Assembly: GCF_015706575.1 (NCBI RefSeq)
Contig: NW_024037070.1
Span: forward strand, 7,223,598 to 7,287,597
Reading direction: 5' to 3'
Length of the DNA: 64,000 nt
Source: Patiria miniata
Taxonomy: Eukaryota > Echinodermata > Asteroidea > Valvatida > Asterinidae
Positions 51,301-59,330 of this stretch are shown in pieces (the stretch's first letter is position 1; the number at the start of each line of letters is the position of its first letter). Both the position numbers and the translations under genes were made by a program. The notes below the pieces were generated by a model that saw nothing but the letters and a program-made list of their open reading frames with translations, was not told the origin of the DNA and did no database searches.

Positions 51301-52226
51301 TTTATGACGTAACGATCTCGTTGCCTTTTACTTTTTGTGTTTTCTATTCTTTTTGATTCACGTAGACTTCACCATAAATCATGTGAATTCACAATATTGT
51401 TCTTCGTTTCAAGTTCAATTTTGAAATTCACGTGCAAGCATATACCTATTCAAAAAGCAAGCTCAAAGTATGACTCGAGTTTGCATACAGCATCATCTAT
51501 TTCCTTCGAAAATCTGTTGAGTTTGTTTTCGACATGCCTTTATTTGAACATGAATAATTTAAAAACTTTTTTAAATATCAAACCAATACTCGCCAGGGAT
51601 ACAGTTCAGATTCCAAGCTTTAAAATGGTGTAAAAATATTGGCGGTACGTGTTTCCATGCCGACGCTAGAGCCTTGCAAAAAATATTGCAGGGTATTTTG
51701 GGATGCGCTGTAGATTGTTGTAATGCATGATCCCTTATAAGACTTGCTTGGAATGATAACACCCAAAATTGAAAAACCAACAAGTAATTGTTTTTCTTTC
51801 TTTTTGGTGACAGAAGGTTAACTCATGCTTTTTGTTAAACATGCAGAATCAACAGACGAGATTGTCCAGACAGCTTGCGAGAAAACCTTGCCGTGGAAAA
51901 CGGAAAACAATCCGGAGGTCTCCGTCCGAGCCGAGATAAACCCCCATCAGTTTGTGATGGAGTTTCCCCAGAGCCCCCGGAAAGTCCCCCCAGCCAAGCC
52001 CCTCGTCTCTCCGTCAGACAGCACCACGGATGATTCGCTGCCTCTGACTGCTGCCGAACAGTTGCCATGGAAATCCGGCGGTGAGACATCGCCCTCATCG
52101 CACGGTTCGTTGGATGTTGGGGACGTAAAGTTCGAAGGCACAGGCAGTACTAAACAGGACGTGGAAACAGATGACAGCGTAGAGGATAGACCTCTTGAAG
52201 GTGCAGACCGCGAAACAAGATTATGA
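22533..52226 (+). CDS. Plasma-membrane Na+/H+ exchanger, NHE2/3/5-type (SLC9A), complete gene
   Basis: This secondary transporter exchanges extracellular Na+ for cytosolic H+ and controls pH and volume. Twelve common coding exons plus one of two last exons join with GT/AG borders and matching phases, giving 889 residues (long form) or 778 (short form). Hallmarks are a cleavable-looking signal sequence (residues 1-29), [18 protein letters not shown] at 128-145, [13 protein letters not shown] at 233-245 with the Asn-Asp pair (239-240) of the ion path, [10 protein letters not shown] at 431-440, an N-glycosylation site at N190, and IKPLV opening the cytosolic tail after about 475. Sequence order matches human NHE3 throughout the membrane domain, and no exon is missing. 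The tail after about 560 is basic then acidic and poorly conserved. Which vertebrate paralogue it corresponds to cannot be decided by eye. Confidence 0.95.
22865..22937 (+). mobile_element. tRNA-derived SINE head
   Basis: GTGGCTAGTGCGTAAGGTGC (box A-like) and GGTTCGATTCC (box B) at tRNA spacing, in NHE intron 1. The stems do not close into a proper acceptor, so this is a SINE or decayed tRNA copy. Confidence 0.6.
22938..26940. other. First half of NHE intron 1
   Basis: No exon was recognised. It contains a GTACC-rich block (24245-24320), a mariner-like left end at about 25014 (TACAGTGTGTCCCC), a dispersed repeat at 25285-25370 shared with 54195-54260 and (reversed) 15125-15195, and a poly-C run at about 26310. 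Confidence 0.5.
26957..27071 (-). mobile_element. LINE reverse-transcriptase C-terminal relic
   Basis: The minus strand reads [13 protein letters not shown] and later [12 protein letters not shown] before a stop. This is the conserved end of non-LTR retrotransposon ORF2 proteins (typically LWNSLP...FKRxLKxYL). The Harbinger MITE at 27072-27441 is inserted in it; the frame continues for a few residues (YINGAY) past the MITE. Confidence 0.75.
27072..27441. mobile_element. PIF/Harbinger-like MITE, 370 bp (copy 2)
   Basis: Nearly identical to 9558-9926 over its whole length, with flanking TAA duplications (27069-27071 and 27442-27444). Inserted in a LINE relic within NHE intron 1. Confidence 0.88.
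27761..28062. repeat. Dispersed repeat ending in a (TTGA)n tract
   Basis: The block CCAAGATGTTTAGATTATTT, then GCGCAGCTACTCCAAG and ATCGATCGTAAGTTTAT, is shared with 49334-49500. Both copies are followed some 100-170 bases later by GATTGATTGATTGATTG. A retroposon with a TTGA-type tail is the likely source. Confidence 0.6.
28243..28441 (+). CDS. NHE exon 2: helices with the FFLFLLPPI motif
   Basis: Residues 81-147 (split codons at both ends). [14 protein letters not shown] and [20 protein letters not shown] match human NHE helices of the inhibitor-sensitive region. The acceptor is TTTGCTTTGCAG and the donor AG|GTGAGA, phase 2. Where human NHE1 and NHE3 have LDAGYF, this protein has LEAGYF. 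Confidence 0.95.
31003..31340. mobile_element. Copy of the TTAA-flanked dispersed repeat
   Basis: Begins TTTAAAGCCCATAGGATCATTTG and shares ACATGCGTTAGCAAC and ATATTGAGCAACG with other copies. Non-coding. Confidence 0.6.
31909..32551. mobile_element. Mariner-like foldback element, about 643 bp
   Basis: Inverted arms of roughly 130 bp: GTGGATTTTTATGTTTTGGG near 31965 is matched by its complement near 32495, and the outer ends are CAAGGTGG and CACCCTG followed by TA. No transposase remains. It ends 44 bases before NHE exon 3. Confidence 0.7.
32596..32887 (+). CDS. NHE exon 3: core ion-transport helices
   Basis: Residues 148-244. It contains the extracellular loop with [10 protein letters not shown] (N190), [21 protein letters not shown] and [12 protein letters not shown], the most conserved stretch in the family. 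The acceptor is TTGTTCCAG and the donor GTG|GTAAGT, phase 0. Confidence 0.97.
33140..33320. repeat. Dispersed repeat, second copy of 29360-29545
   Basis: TTCTGCCAGAAATCTGCCAAA and AAATCTGTCAAAGTTAGCCG are shared, and both end CTAAAACGGTCAC(C/T)ATG. The copy is followed by a 24-base A-run (33321-33347). Confidence 0.7.
33645..33870. mobile_element. Fragment of the TTAA-flanked repeat
   Basis: Nearly identical to the left 170 bases of 40175-40713 (ACGTAATTATTGTTG, TAGTAAG, GTGAAATTATTCTTTCTGGC). The right part is missing. Confidence 0.65.
35435..35985. repeat. Dispersed repeat, inverted copy at 57760-58045
   Basis: AATTACCCGAGGCGAAT, GTGAACGTTCA, CATGTGACACT, AAGTGTTTAAGACCAGC and CCAATGGGAATGGGTAAACTG all occur here and, in the same order on the opposite strand, at 57760-58045. 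This copy carries about 265 extra bases (35485-35745). Confidence 0.7.
36014..36270 (+). CDS. NHE exon 4
   Basis: Residues 245-330. [13 protein letters not shown] is followed by two helices ([17 protein letters not shown] and [17 protein letters not shown]). It matches human VLYNVFESF and VSFFVVSLGG. The acceptor is TTTTTCAAG and the donor TC|GTAAGT, phase 2. Confidence 0.96.
37550..37773 (+). CDS. NHE exon 5
   Basis: Residues 330-405. Includes [19 protein letters not shown] and [16 protein letters not shown], then [11 protein letters not shown]. It matches human YVKANIS...ETIIFMFLG. The acceptor is TTCTTGCAG and the donor G|GTAAGT, phase 1. Confidence 0.96.
37866..38020. repeat. 155 bp palindrome in NHE intron 5
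   Basis: A near-perfect inverted repeat centred on TTTTGCGCAAAA (37939-37950). Because of the symmetry both strands encode almost the same peptide, with RITPDV and HLLDR followed by IRGDP and FLQKL, over about 45 codons. It starts about 90 bases after exon 5. Origin unknown; no target duplication was found. Confidence 0.85.
38524..38726 (+). CDS. NHE exon 6
   Basis: Residues 405-472. [21 protein letters not shown] holds the conserved GGLRGA motif, followed by the last helix ([17 protein letters not shown]). The acceptor is GATCTTCCAG and the donor CAG|GTAAGG, phase 0. Confidence 0.96.
39055..39318. mobile_element. Truncated mariner-like element
   Basis: The right-hand 265 bases of the 2019-2480 family, ending CACCCTG but without a left end. 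Confidence 0.7.
40013..40102 (+). CDS. NHE exon 7: start of the cytosolic tail
   Basis: Thirty residues (473-502), [19 protein letters not shown] onwards. It matches human GLTIKPLVQWLKVKR and opens the regulatory tail. The acceptor is CACAACTAG and the donor CGG|GTGAGT, both phase 0. Confidence 0.93.
40175..40713. mobile_element. TTAA-flanked non-autonomous element, 539 bp (reference copy)
   Basis: Ends AGGTACAGTCCATCATTTG and its imperfect complement CAAATGATGGACGCTACCT (two mismatches in 19) are flanked by TTAA at 40171-40174 and 40714-40717, as in piggyBac. No transposase is present. At least five other copies lie in this window. Confidence 0.75.
40823..41135. repeat. 38 bp minisatellite, about eight copies
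   Basis: The unit ATCGTCATGGCAGAAGTTAA, continuing AAATTAATCGTCAGTTGC, repeats at 38-base spacing from 40823, with the last copies degenerate. Lies in NHE intron 7. Confidence 0.9.
41976..42046 (+). CDS. NHE exon 8
   Basis: Residues 503-526: [20 protein letters not shown] then WRDK. It matches human [24 protein letters not shown]. The acceptor is TTTTCCCACTAG and the donor AA|GTATGT, phase 2. Confidence 0.93.
43222..43620. mobile_element. Copy of the TTAA-flanked dispersed repeat
   Basis: AAGATCATTCGCATTTACC, GTAATTATTTTGTCTGGCTTGC and the right end ATATGCCTTTAAAA place it in the 40175 family. Confidence 0.6.
43916..44149 (+). CDS. NHE exon 9, with two overlapping donor sites
   Basis: Residues 526-602. 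[19 protein letters not shown] and [21 protein letters not shown] match human KWSNFDRKFLSKVLM...ILNVFHELNLKDAISY. Bases 44141-44151 read CAGGTACAGGTAG, so splicing can occur after 44143 or 44149. Both keep phase 2 with exon 10 and differ only by insertion of Arg-Tyr. Confidence 0.92.
44192..44224. repeat. (GATA)n microsatellite
   Basis: About eight GATA units just after NHE exon 9. Confidence 0.9.
45790..45960 (+). mobile_element. tRNA-derived SINE, head and tail
   Basis: The tRNA-like head TTAGCTCGATGGTCGAGTGG through GAGTCCCACCCGAGTG is followed by a T-run and the same tail as at 4430-4800. Orientation is plus. The anticodon arm does not pair correctly. Confidence 0.8.
46058..46196 (+). 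CDS. NHE exon 10
   Basis: Residues 602-648, polar tail sequence including [16 protein letters not shown] and [20 protein letters not shown]. No domain is recognised; a disordered regulatory segment is likely. The acceptor is TTTTGTCCAG and the donor CAT|GTAAGC, phase 0. Confidence 0.85.
46701..46923 (+). CDS. NHE exon 11: basic tail segment
   Basis: Residues 649-722. It starts [14 protein letters not shown] and includes [19 protein letters not shown], a basic amphipathic stretch of the type that binds calmodulin or phosphoinositides in NHE tails (inference). RRIS is a basophilic-kinase-like site. The acceptor is TTGTTTTACAG and the donor G|GTAGGT, phase 1. Confidence 0.88.
47041..47480 (-). 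repeat. Two tandem fragments of the GGATCC/poly-G MITE family
   Basis: ATCTTTTGCTAAGAAAATATTGGTT occurs at 47180 and 47362, each followed by ATTGC(T/C)TCAGAT and CCCGAACCC blocks, matching 16640-16800 in reverse. Confidence 0.65.
47929..48051 (+). CDS. NHE exon 12: acidic tail segment, last common exon
   Basis: Residues 723-763: [18 protein letters not shown] then [12 protein letters not shown]. It ends A|GTAAGT in phase 1, which fits both downstream terminal exons. Confidence 0.88.
48331..48410 (-). mobile_element. SINE tail fragment
   Basis: Only the tail of the 4430-4800 family (AGGTTTTGCCCTTCACCGAC and ACTCAGTGTGTTACCTCCCG) without a tRNA head. Confidence 0.7.
48856..48902 (+). CDS. NHE alternative last exon 13a, short C-terminus ending CTVI
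   Basis: After the acceptor TTTTCTCCTGACAG, exon 12 joins in frame to THGN-like sequence: T, then [14 protein letters not shown] and TAA. This gives a 778-residue protein. T-V-I fits the class I PDZ ligand pattern (S/T-x-hydrophobic). AATAAA follows within ten bases of the stop (48907-48912), too close to be the cleavage signal by itself, but the region is A-rich. Predicted only; use needs transcript evidence. Confidence 0.6.
49334..49702. repeat. Dispersed repeat ending in (TTGA)n
   Basis: Second copy of 27761-28062, sharing GATGTTTAGATTATTTAAAA and AAATCGATCGTAAGTTTATG and ending with ATTGATTGATTGATTGATT. Confidence 0.6.
51847..52226 (+). CDS. NHE last exon 13b, long C-terminus ending ETRL
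   Basis: Encodes residues 764-889 after the acceptor TTTTTGTTAAACATGCAG, in phase with exon 12. It starts [13 protein letters not shown], is rich in Pro, Ser, Thr, Asp and Glu with two LPWK boxes (KTLPWKT and EQLPWKS), and ends DRETRL. T-R-L is a strong class I PDZ ligand of the kind bound by NHERF scaffolds. This is likely the main form. Confidence 0.88.
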
Positions 52227-52387
52227 GCAGCGAGTGCAATTTCCTTGTTTGAAGGAGATGCGAAATCAATTTAATCATTCCTTCCTTCTTCCTCATCTGG
52301 AGTATATCTTAAGCATAACTGGGAACAGTCTCTGAAAGAAAATTCTCTACCAATTCTAAAATTGAGAATTTACACCATTTGCATTAG

Positions 52388-52810
52388 TGGGGGCCGTGGT
52401 ACAATGGTTACGGTGTTCAACTCGTGTGCCGTGGTACACAGGTTCGAATCCTGACAGGGAACATGGTCATTGTGCTCTTGAGCAAGGCACTTTACCATTA
52501 TTGCTTCACGGTCCTTCGGATGGGACGTAAAGCCGTAGGTCCCGTGTGTTGTGTAATGCACGTTAAAGAACCCAGTAACACTTCTCACTAAGAGAAGGGG
52601 TTTGCCCTGGTGTTTCTAGCAGTGGCTGCATTATGCGCTGCAGCACCTTGTATACCCTTTATAAAGGGGCTACATAATGGGTCTCATATTTTTCATAAAC
52701 TTCATTTACCTGTTTTTAAAAATAGACATACATACCAGTGCCTTGAGTACCTAATTGTTGGTAGATACGTGCGCTTTATAAGACGCCGGTATTGGTATTA
52801 TTATTATTAA
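52388..52810 (+). mobile_element. Full-length tRNA-derived SINE, about 420 bp
   Basis: A tRNA-like head (GGGGCCGTGGTACAATGG, box B GGTTCGAATCC) is followed by a central region (TTGAGCAAGGCACTTTACC, CGGATGGGACGTAAAGCC, GCACGTTAAAGAACCCA) and a (TTA)n tail. The central block resembles conserved SINE cores seen widely in invertebrates; the superfamily is not assigned. It lies in or just after the NHE 3' UTR. Confidence 0.8.
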
Positions 52811-52974
52811 TGGAAATTGTGATACGTCATGTACACTAAGGAAAGTAATAATTTTGCAGACATTTTGTATCCAATCCCCCCTTCTAATCCTGAAAATCAG
52901 TGACAGATTTTAGGTTTGCTGTGAAATGACCCCGAGTGAATACTTCAGAAATATTGTAGATAACATTGCAACAA

Positions 52975-53350
52975 GGGCGTCAATCGCTTCTCAAAGTGTT
53001 TGGGGGGGGGGGGGGGAGGTACCTTGATCAGAGCGTGAAGCTCAAAGCCCTAACAGTGTGGGGTTCTCGACGCTCTGTGGTGCAATCTTAGGCAATTTCT
53101 GACCACTTTAACCTATTTCCTTTCAAGCAAAAGATCATCATTTAAACATCATGTTCGAGTTTGTAGTCATTGAATCAGCTATTCTGAGCTATAGAATCAA
53201 ATGTGGGCTACAATTTATATTTGGGGATGAAAAAAAGTGTGGGGGGGGGCAATCTATATGATATCCCCCCCCCCCCACTTTAAAAAATGTGGGGGGGGGG
53301 GGGGGGGAGGTCGGGAGGGACATGTCCCCCCGTCCCCACCTATGGACGCC
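52975..53350. mobile_element. Poly-G MITE with GGCGTC ends
   Basis: GGGCGTCAATCGC at the left and TATGGACGCCC at the right, with several long G and C runs and the CAATCTTAGGCAATTTCTGACCACTTT-type core of the 16583 family. Confidence 0.6.
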
Positions 53351-55600
53351 CATGTATTGCAAGTGAACATTTTTAATGGGTTGGATTTGTATAAATTTTG
53401 TTTTGTATAATTTTCCATCTAATGTCTCTTTTTTTCTCCACATCATCCATAATTGCACTTATTTTAACTGTTCAAAATTATCTAATATTGCTAGCTCATA
53501 GAGCACATTTGTTAAATATTACTTGTAACTTAATGACAACATTTTTGCACATCTCTCCATTGAAAATCACTCATTTTTATTTTTTTTTATTTATGTGTAC
53601 ACATTATTACTCACATAACATTATGAACGTCTGCGTTATTTCATTCACAGTAAGCCTACATGCTGCATAGACCATTATCATATTGCGGTTATCTTTCATT
53701 TTTCCCATTCAAATCAATGTAACCAAAGCGAGGCTGAAAGGAAAAATAGTCTGGTTCCTTTTTGCACAAACCCCATTATCATTCAGAACTGTTATTGGAC
53801 GCAGGGAACATGACTGAAATGGTGGCAGCATGATAAAGGCCTATTACAACTCGCTACAGTGTCACATTTATCCTCTATCAAATAAATCAAACCGTTCTGA
53901 TACCAAACATTTTTTTTAATTAGATATTTCTCAAATCATTTCACTGCTCACGAGCAGTGATATCAATGTCACTTTCCTTGCTAGCCACACTTAAAGGGGT
54001 ACTTCTGCGAGAAAGTGCCCAGTTGGGCTCGAAAACGCATTTACCACAAAACGATTAAAGATTGTTTAATTAAGGTAGACAAGCTTTTACACAGTTAAAG
54101 GGGAGAGTGAGGTAAAAACGACGGTCTGGGTAAAACGGCAGCCCCTTGAGTATGAATACATAACTATAAAGCAGGGTAGTCTAACAATAGTTGCTTTAAA
54201 ATACTAACCCCAAGTCCATCCATTTCTGAAAATTACAGCAAAAGCAAATGTTGTATATTACTTTCATGATGGATTCGTAGTGTAGAGTTTCTTTTCTTTA
54301 TTCCGATACCAAAGTTAAAACTGAAGTAAACTTAGTCACCAAAAAAAAAAGGCTATAACATATATTTATGGTGGTAACAAGGGATAGAAATATTTATAAG
54401 AAGTCGATGGGGATAGATGCTTTAACTAGAGTACTCATATTTACGCTATATTTTTACAGTGCTATATTACTTTAATACTTTATATTCTGTGTAGAGAAGG
54501 GTCTTTCAACTGTTTATTTATATAGATTTATTTCAATACTTAGATTTTATTTAGTTCTTAGCTTTATTTATACAAGGAAATGTCGAACTTTATAAAAGGA
54601 AATGTCAAACTTAATTTAAGGTTTGGAGAAGTTCTATAACTATTTTAGTTGTAGTGATGATGCTTGGTTTTTATTGCAGGATCTTCTACAAGTCAGTTTG
54701 GTGTCGGTAGGTCGGTCCCTGAAAAATTTAGCAAAAACGAACCCCCTAAGTTTCCCATAAGATACATAATTTTACTTTAAAAATAAAATGAAATACTTCA
54801 CAAACATTGTCTGTAACAAGTTGTGAAGTTGATTATGCAAGTTTTGTCAATGTAGGCAAGATAATTATGTGCAGTAATGTTATAGTCACATGGCGTGTCA
54901 CGTGGTATATAGCGCGCTATATTTTTATGGAAAACTAAGGGGGCTTATTTTGGTCATTCACTGGTCTTTCTCGTCTGAAATCAGATGAACATCCATCGTT
55001 ATATAATATATAATACTCTCATTGTTAGAAACACATGTACAATTTATTTGGATTCTTAGTTTCTCATAGTTTTGTTTCGCACATTTCGCACTGTATTGAA
55101 AGCAATATATTTACTTGTAACCAAAAGTGTATTAGATTTATACTGGTTTTTGTCATGGTATTTAGAAAAAAATTGCAAGTACTGACACAATTTGTACAGA
55201 AGTTCACTTTAAATTTGATTTTAATGTAAATTCATACAGTCTGTTGGCAAAGTTTATCCAATAATTTCTGAGTTAATGGTCTTGGATAACGACTGTTCAA
55301 TTACTCCAGTAAAAAGCATAGGCTCCATCACATGATATCTTTTGTATAGGTATTGCATATTTTTTTCTTTTAAAGCCAGAAAACAAAAAAATAAGAGTGC
55401 AGATATTTAAAGCTCCTTTCACAAACTTAACAATATTTGTGTTGTTTGGTTGATTTCCGATTACTTTCCCCACTGCATTTTTGAATGAAAGAGAACAGTA
55501 GCAATTAACTTAAACTACACGGCAAGTCTTTTTGTTTTTCTTCACAAAAGATTGGAATAGTTTTTAAAAATTCCAAAAATAGTCAAATACAAATGTAAGG
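53351..55600. other. AT-rich stretch without a recognised gene
   Basis: No supported exon or RNA gene. The repeat shared with 25285 and 15125 is at 54195-54260. The left part may belong to the NHE 3' UTR. Confidence 0.5.
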
Positions 55601-55607
55601 GGAAGTT

Positions 55608-56035
55608 GCATATCTCTCTTAATGTAAAAGTGTGAAAAGGTCACTCTCCAAAAGAGTAAATCTCCTATTAATTCCACTCCAAAATAGTGAAACTTTAAAA
55701 AAAAAAAAAAAAAAAAAAAAAACAACACTCCAAAAGAGTGAAAACCACTCAAAAAAGAGTGAAATTTCCACTCTTTTGAGGAGCCATATAAGAGACAACT
55801 CTTTTTAGACTGGTCTCTTATATAGCCTATGGCTTCTCGAACGGGTGGAAATTTAATCTCGGAGTGATTTTCACTCTGTTGGAGTGATTTTCACTTTTTT
55901 TAAGAGTGATTTTCACTTTTTTTGAGCGGGTTTCACTCTTTTGGAGTAGTTTTTATGACTCTCGGATTGGTTTTATAAGGAATTCAATCTTTTGGAGAGT
56001 GACATTTTCACTCTTTTACATTTAGAGAGAAATGC
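55608..56035. mobile_element. Foldback element rich in CACTC/GAGTG
   Basis: Left end GCATATCTCTCTTAATGTAA and right end TTTACATTTAGAGAGAAATGC are inverted. Within it CACTCTTTTGGAGTG-type units recur on both strands around a 24-base A-run. Confidence 0.75.
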
Positions 56036-57755
56036 GTCCAATCATTGCGTTCGAATCATGTTAAAGCGTACGCAATATGAGGTCACACAAGGCTTTATTT
56101 GTGTGATTGGTTTAAATTTATGCAAATTTATGCAGTTGGAGACAGAAGTCGAAATAATGTGTGCCATCTAGTCACCGTCTTTTTGTTCATGGATTATCTG
56201 TACTGTTTCCAAAGACTGATGAGTGTAATTTTGGAGATATATAAATGAACAAATTGGTACTGTTTAAGGAAAACTACAAAAGTATTAATCGACGTACAAT
56301 TTAAAAAAGTGCATTTGGGGAATTTTGTTACTGCGTAAGACTTGAAGAAGAAATATATTTTTGTAATGAATGTTTAATTTGTATAAAAATAATGTTTGAA
56401 TCAAATAGGTGTTTTTATGATAACAGTACATTTTGGTGCGATTGCTTCTTTGTTAGATAAGTGATACAGATTGTATTTGCAAGAAATTACCTTGAAATCA
56501 AGGAGTAAGACTTTATAGTACATTGTATATAGTTGGGAAATGTTAAATTACTCCCAACCGTAGTATAAATAGGCCTATTTAAAAAGCTAGGGAAATTTTA
56601 AAATGTGCAAACAATTAGTATAAGCAACTCGACAAAAATTATTGAGTATAATTAACAGCGTACTTTACTCAGAAAGAAAACAGACAATTAAACACTGGAT
56701 GATTTTTAAAAAAATGTATATACAGCCTTTCTTTTTAATAACAATATTATTTCTGTATTGCTTCATCGGTGTGTGTATCGATAATTTATCCCAATTCCCA
56801 GTGATCTTTTTTTGTTTGTAAGGGAATTCAGTTTTTGCTTAGATGTACGATTCGGACGAAACCTTAGCATAAATGATACTGCGCCAAATCAGAGGAACAG
56901 ACATTCAAAGCCACGGCAGAACGTCTGATATATCGATCGTAGCATGTACATTTTATGCGACCCCGCGCGCCAGCCAATCGGAGTGGTATTTAGAAACTGT
57001 AACGTCATTTCGTTTAGAAATGTGGACTAATTGGTCAATTTGGCTGCCATGTTTTTGCAATGTAACAACGGGTTACGGAAGACGCGATGTAACGCGCCCG
57101 TTGAATGGTCAGAATGTCGAGGTCACGACGCCATCTTACTTTGCATAATAATCGCCGAATCAGCTCGCATTATCTTGGATATTCCATAGACTAGGCATTT
57201 GTGTGGTTTTGGCAAATGTAGCACACCCTCATATAAATGTTGGTACCGATAGATAGACCTGTCATGAAGCTTTTTCGTACATGAGCTCTTTCTCATGGGA
57301 ACTCGTTGGCTCACATGAGAATCACGTTGACTTGAAAGAAGACTAGACAAGCCTGGCAAAGCTGGTCCCGAAGTGCAAAAATAAAATGATATTCATCATT
57401 GCTATTGACTGGATATCTTCATGCAATAGACCTAAGACATAATGACGTCACGCTTTGTTTAATGTGCCTTTTCCTGAGGGAGCCAGGTGGGGACAATTGG
57501 CGTGTGATTACTTAGATTACTATCCACAACCAAACTTTGCCAGTGTTAGCCAAAATGCCATTTGATTCATGGTGCGGTACTTCCGTCAAATGAAATTTCA
57601 CTCCGAACCAATTGTACCTAGTGAAATTCATAGAAATTGAAAAGATCTCATTTAAACTCGCGTTTCAACTTACGTGATTCTTTTTTCAAGGCTTCCAAGT
57701 ACCGATGTTTTTTGTTAATGTTGATCAGAAGAAATAGAAACCCAAGAACTATGCA
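56036..57755. other. Intergenic stretch without a recognised gene
   Basis: AT-rich on the left; 56870-57130 is less AT-rich and has a 91-codon plus-strand frame with no recognisable domain or splice context. I do not call a gene. Confidence 0.45.
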
Positions 57756-57759
57756 TATA

Positions 57760-58045
57760 ACTATCGAGATATTTAACGTTCATAAATACCTAAGACAGTT
57801 TACCCATTCCCATTGGTCGAGATGATGAAGACATGGTTTGCTGGTCTTAAACACTTTTTTAGTGTCACATGAAATTTTGATTCCTATGAACTCCTTGCAG
57901 TGCCCTTACCGTTTTATTGGGTGAACGTTCACAATCCGCACGTAGGCGTACGTACTACCAGTGAGTCAGTATTCCATAGTCCTAAATTCGCCTCGGGTAA
58001 TTATCAGCATTCCAGACTCCAACCAGTCTTAAACATAGTGTTTAA
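57760..58045. repeat. Dispersed repeat, inverted copy of 35435-35985
   Basis: See 35435-35985. This copy lacks the 265-base insertion and is the more compact version. Confidence 0.7.
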
Positions 58046-58327
58046 CACCTCCCAAGCACATTCCCTCCTTATTTTACCAAGATAGCAGGTCTCTAAACAC
58101 AAAATGATGTCGTGAAGTTAATTGAGTTTTGAAAAGTCAATATGTTTGATTATATAGGTACGTTTGAAGATGTTCCTTTTTATGTAGAGCCATCTCCACG
58201 GTTTCGAATCGTATACGGTTTCGAATCATATAGCGGATCATATAGCTCCTAGAACAGACAAAATCGGGCTCATTTTTGAAGTCAAACGGTCAAACCACGC
58301 GAAAGATTGTGTAACGGTCTTGCCGGC

Positions 58328-58783
58328 CTAGAATTTACAGACGAAGGTTTGCTCGGTTTCGCAAGGTCGGTCATTCATCGCTTGAAACCATTCCACACAG
58401 TCGCCGTCGTAGCTTGGTTGTGCCTTTTGCCAGCACAGCGAGTCTGCAGGGGAACCATCGACCCACTGAAAGTTTTGACCGCTGTTGTTGAATAATCCGA
58501 TCCACACAGCTTGCCCGCGATCCTCAGCATACTGGCCAATGATGTGTTTCTCCTCGTTTGCGATGGACGCAAGGTGGACCATCTTCCCTGGATGGGATAG
58601 CATCTGGCAGTAGCGCTCAGCATCAATCCAGGACATTTTCTTGTCAATCCACTGGTAGCAGTGCGCGCCGAAAGCACGCCAGGGCGGCGGGCAGTACGGT
58701 GCGCTACATGTAGCTGACACGATTGTCGGCATGATCAGAAATGCTGACACCGACATTAACATGAAGAGACCAGTGAAACTCAT
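58328..58783 (-). CDS. Secreted C-type lectin 1, single CTLD
   Basis: Codes for 151 residues if read as one exon from the Met at 58783. A signal peptide (MSFTGLFMLMSVSAFLIMP, cleavage likely after TIVSA) precedes one C-type lectin domain with the extra N-terminal Cys pair (CSAPYCPPPW), then HCYQW, SWIDAERYCQ, VWIGLFNN, FQWVDGSP, DCVEW, and NDRPCETEQTFVCKF. Such proteins bind sugars outside the cell. The usual EPN/QPD sugar motif reads QPS, while the downstream Asn-Asp pair is kept. An AG acceptor stands at the position used by the splice acceptor in lectin 2 (VSAF), so an unseen 5' exon is possible. An upstream in-frame Met at 58840 is less signal-like. Confidence 0.88.
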   Translation of the reverse strand: MSFTGLFMLMSVSAFLIMPTIVSATCSAPYCPPPWRAFGAHCYQWIDKKMSWIDAERYCQMLSHPGKMVHLASIANEEKHIIGQYAEDRGQAVWIGLFNNSGQNFQWVDGSPADSLCWQKAQPSYDGDCVEWFQAMNDRPCETEQTFVCKF

Positions 58784-58995
58784 GATGTGTTCATCAACTG
58801 TGCTCCGTTTAACTAAAAAGATGTACTGATACAAAAGCAATACAACAGACTAGTGAAGTCTTACTGTGTGCTAGCAAAGAGCCGTTTTAACTTATGAGCG
58901 TCATCAGCACTGAGTTCGTTTAAATGGCGCGATCACCGAGTGTGATTATAATCGTTTCGAAGCGCTGCTCCTGTGATTAAAGTAATCCATCCCTA

Positions 58996-59007
58996 CGTCA
59001 CTTATAT
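58996..59007 (-). promoter_or_regulatory. Conserved ATATAAGTGACG element upstream of lectin 1
   Basis: The minus strand reads ATATAAGTGACG about 210 bases upstream of the lectin 1 ATG. The identical 12-mer occurs at 59288-59299 (5'-only copy) and 61284-61295 (lectin 2). TATAAG plus TGACG suggests a core promoter with a CRE half-site. Confidence 0.5.
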
Positions 59008-59044
59008 CTAATTGACAATCTTTTTTTTCTTACTTGCTAAAAGC

Positions 59045-59330
59045 CTACAAGTAGCTGGCACGATGGTCATATGATACGAAATGCTGACATCGACATTATC
59101 GTGAAGATACCGAGGTCATGTGTCTATCAAATCTGTTTTTTCCCCTCGAATACAATAAAAGCGCTAGCAAGGAGCAGTTATAATCAATAGCACCGAGTGC
59201 GTTGTTTGGGTGCGATCTACGAGTCGTTCTAGTAATAATAAAGTCGTTTTACATCGCAGCTATTGTGATTAAAGTAATCAATCCATACGTCACTTATATC
59301 TAACTGACAACCTTCTGGTATATACTTATA
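59045..59330 (-). pseudogene. 5'-only remnant of a lectin gene copy
   Basis: Homologous to 58691-59022: TAGCTGGCACGATGGTC, AAATGCTGACATCGACATTA, GTGATTAAAGTAATC and CGTCACTTATATCTAA are all shared in order. It keeps the signal-peptide region and promoter of a lectin gene, but the CTLD is absent. Confidence 0.75.

Noticed and set aside
52388..52460. Possible tRNA gene
   Set aside because: No acceptor stem, and it is continuous with a SINE body and (TTA)n tail.
56873..57148. 91-codon frame in a less AT-rich stretch
   Set aside because: No domain, splice context or promoter could be recognised; kept only as a note.
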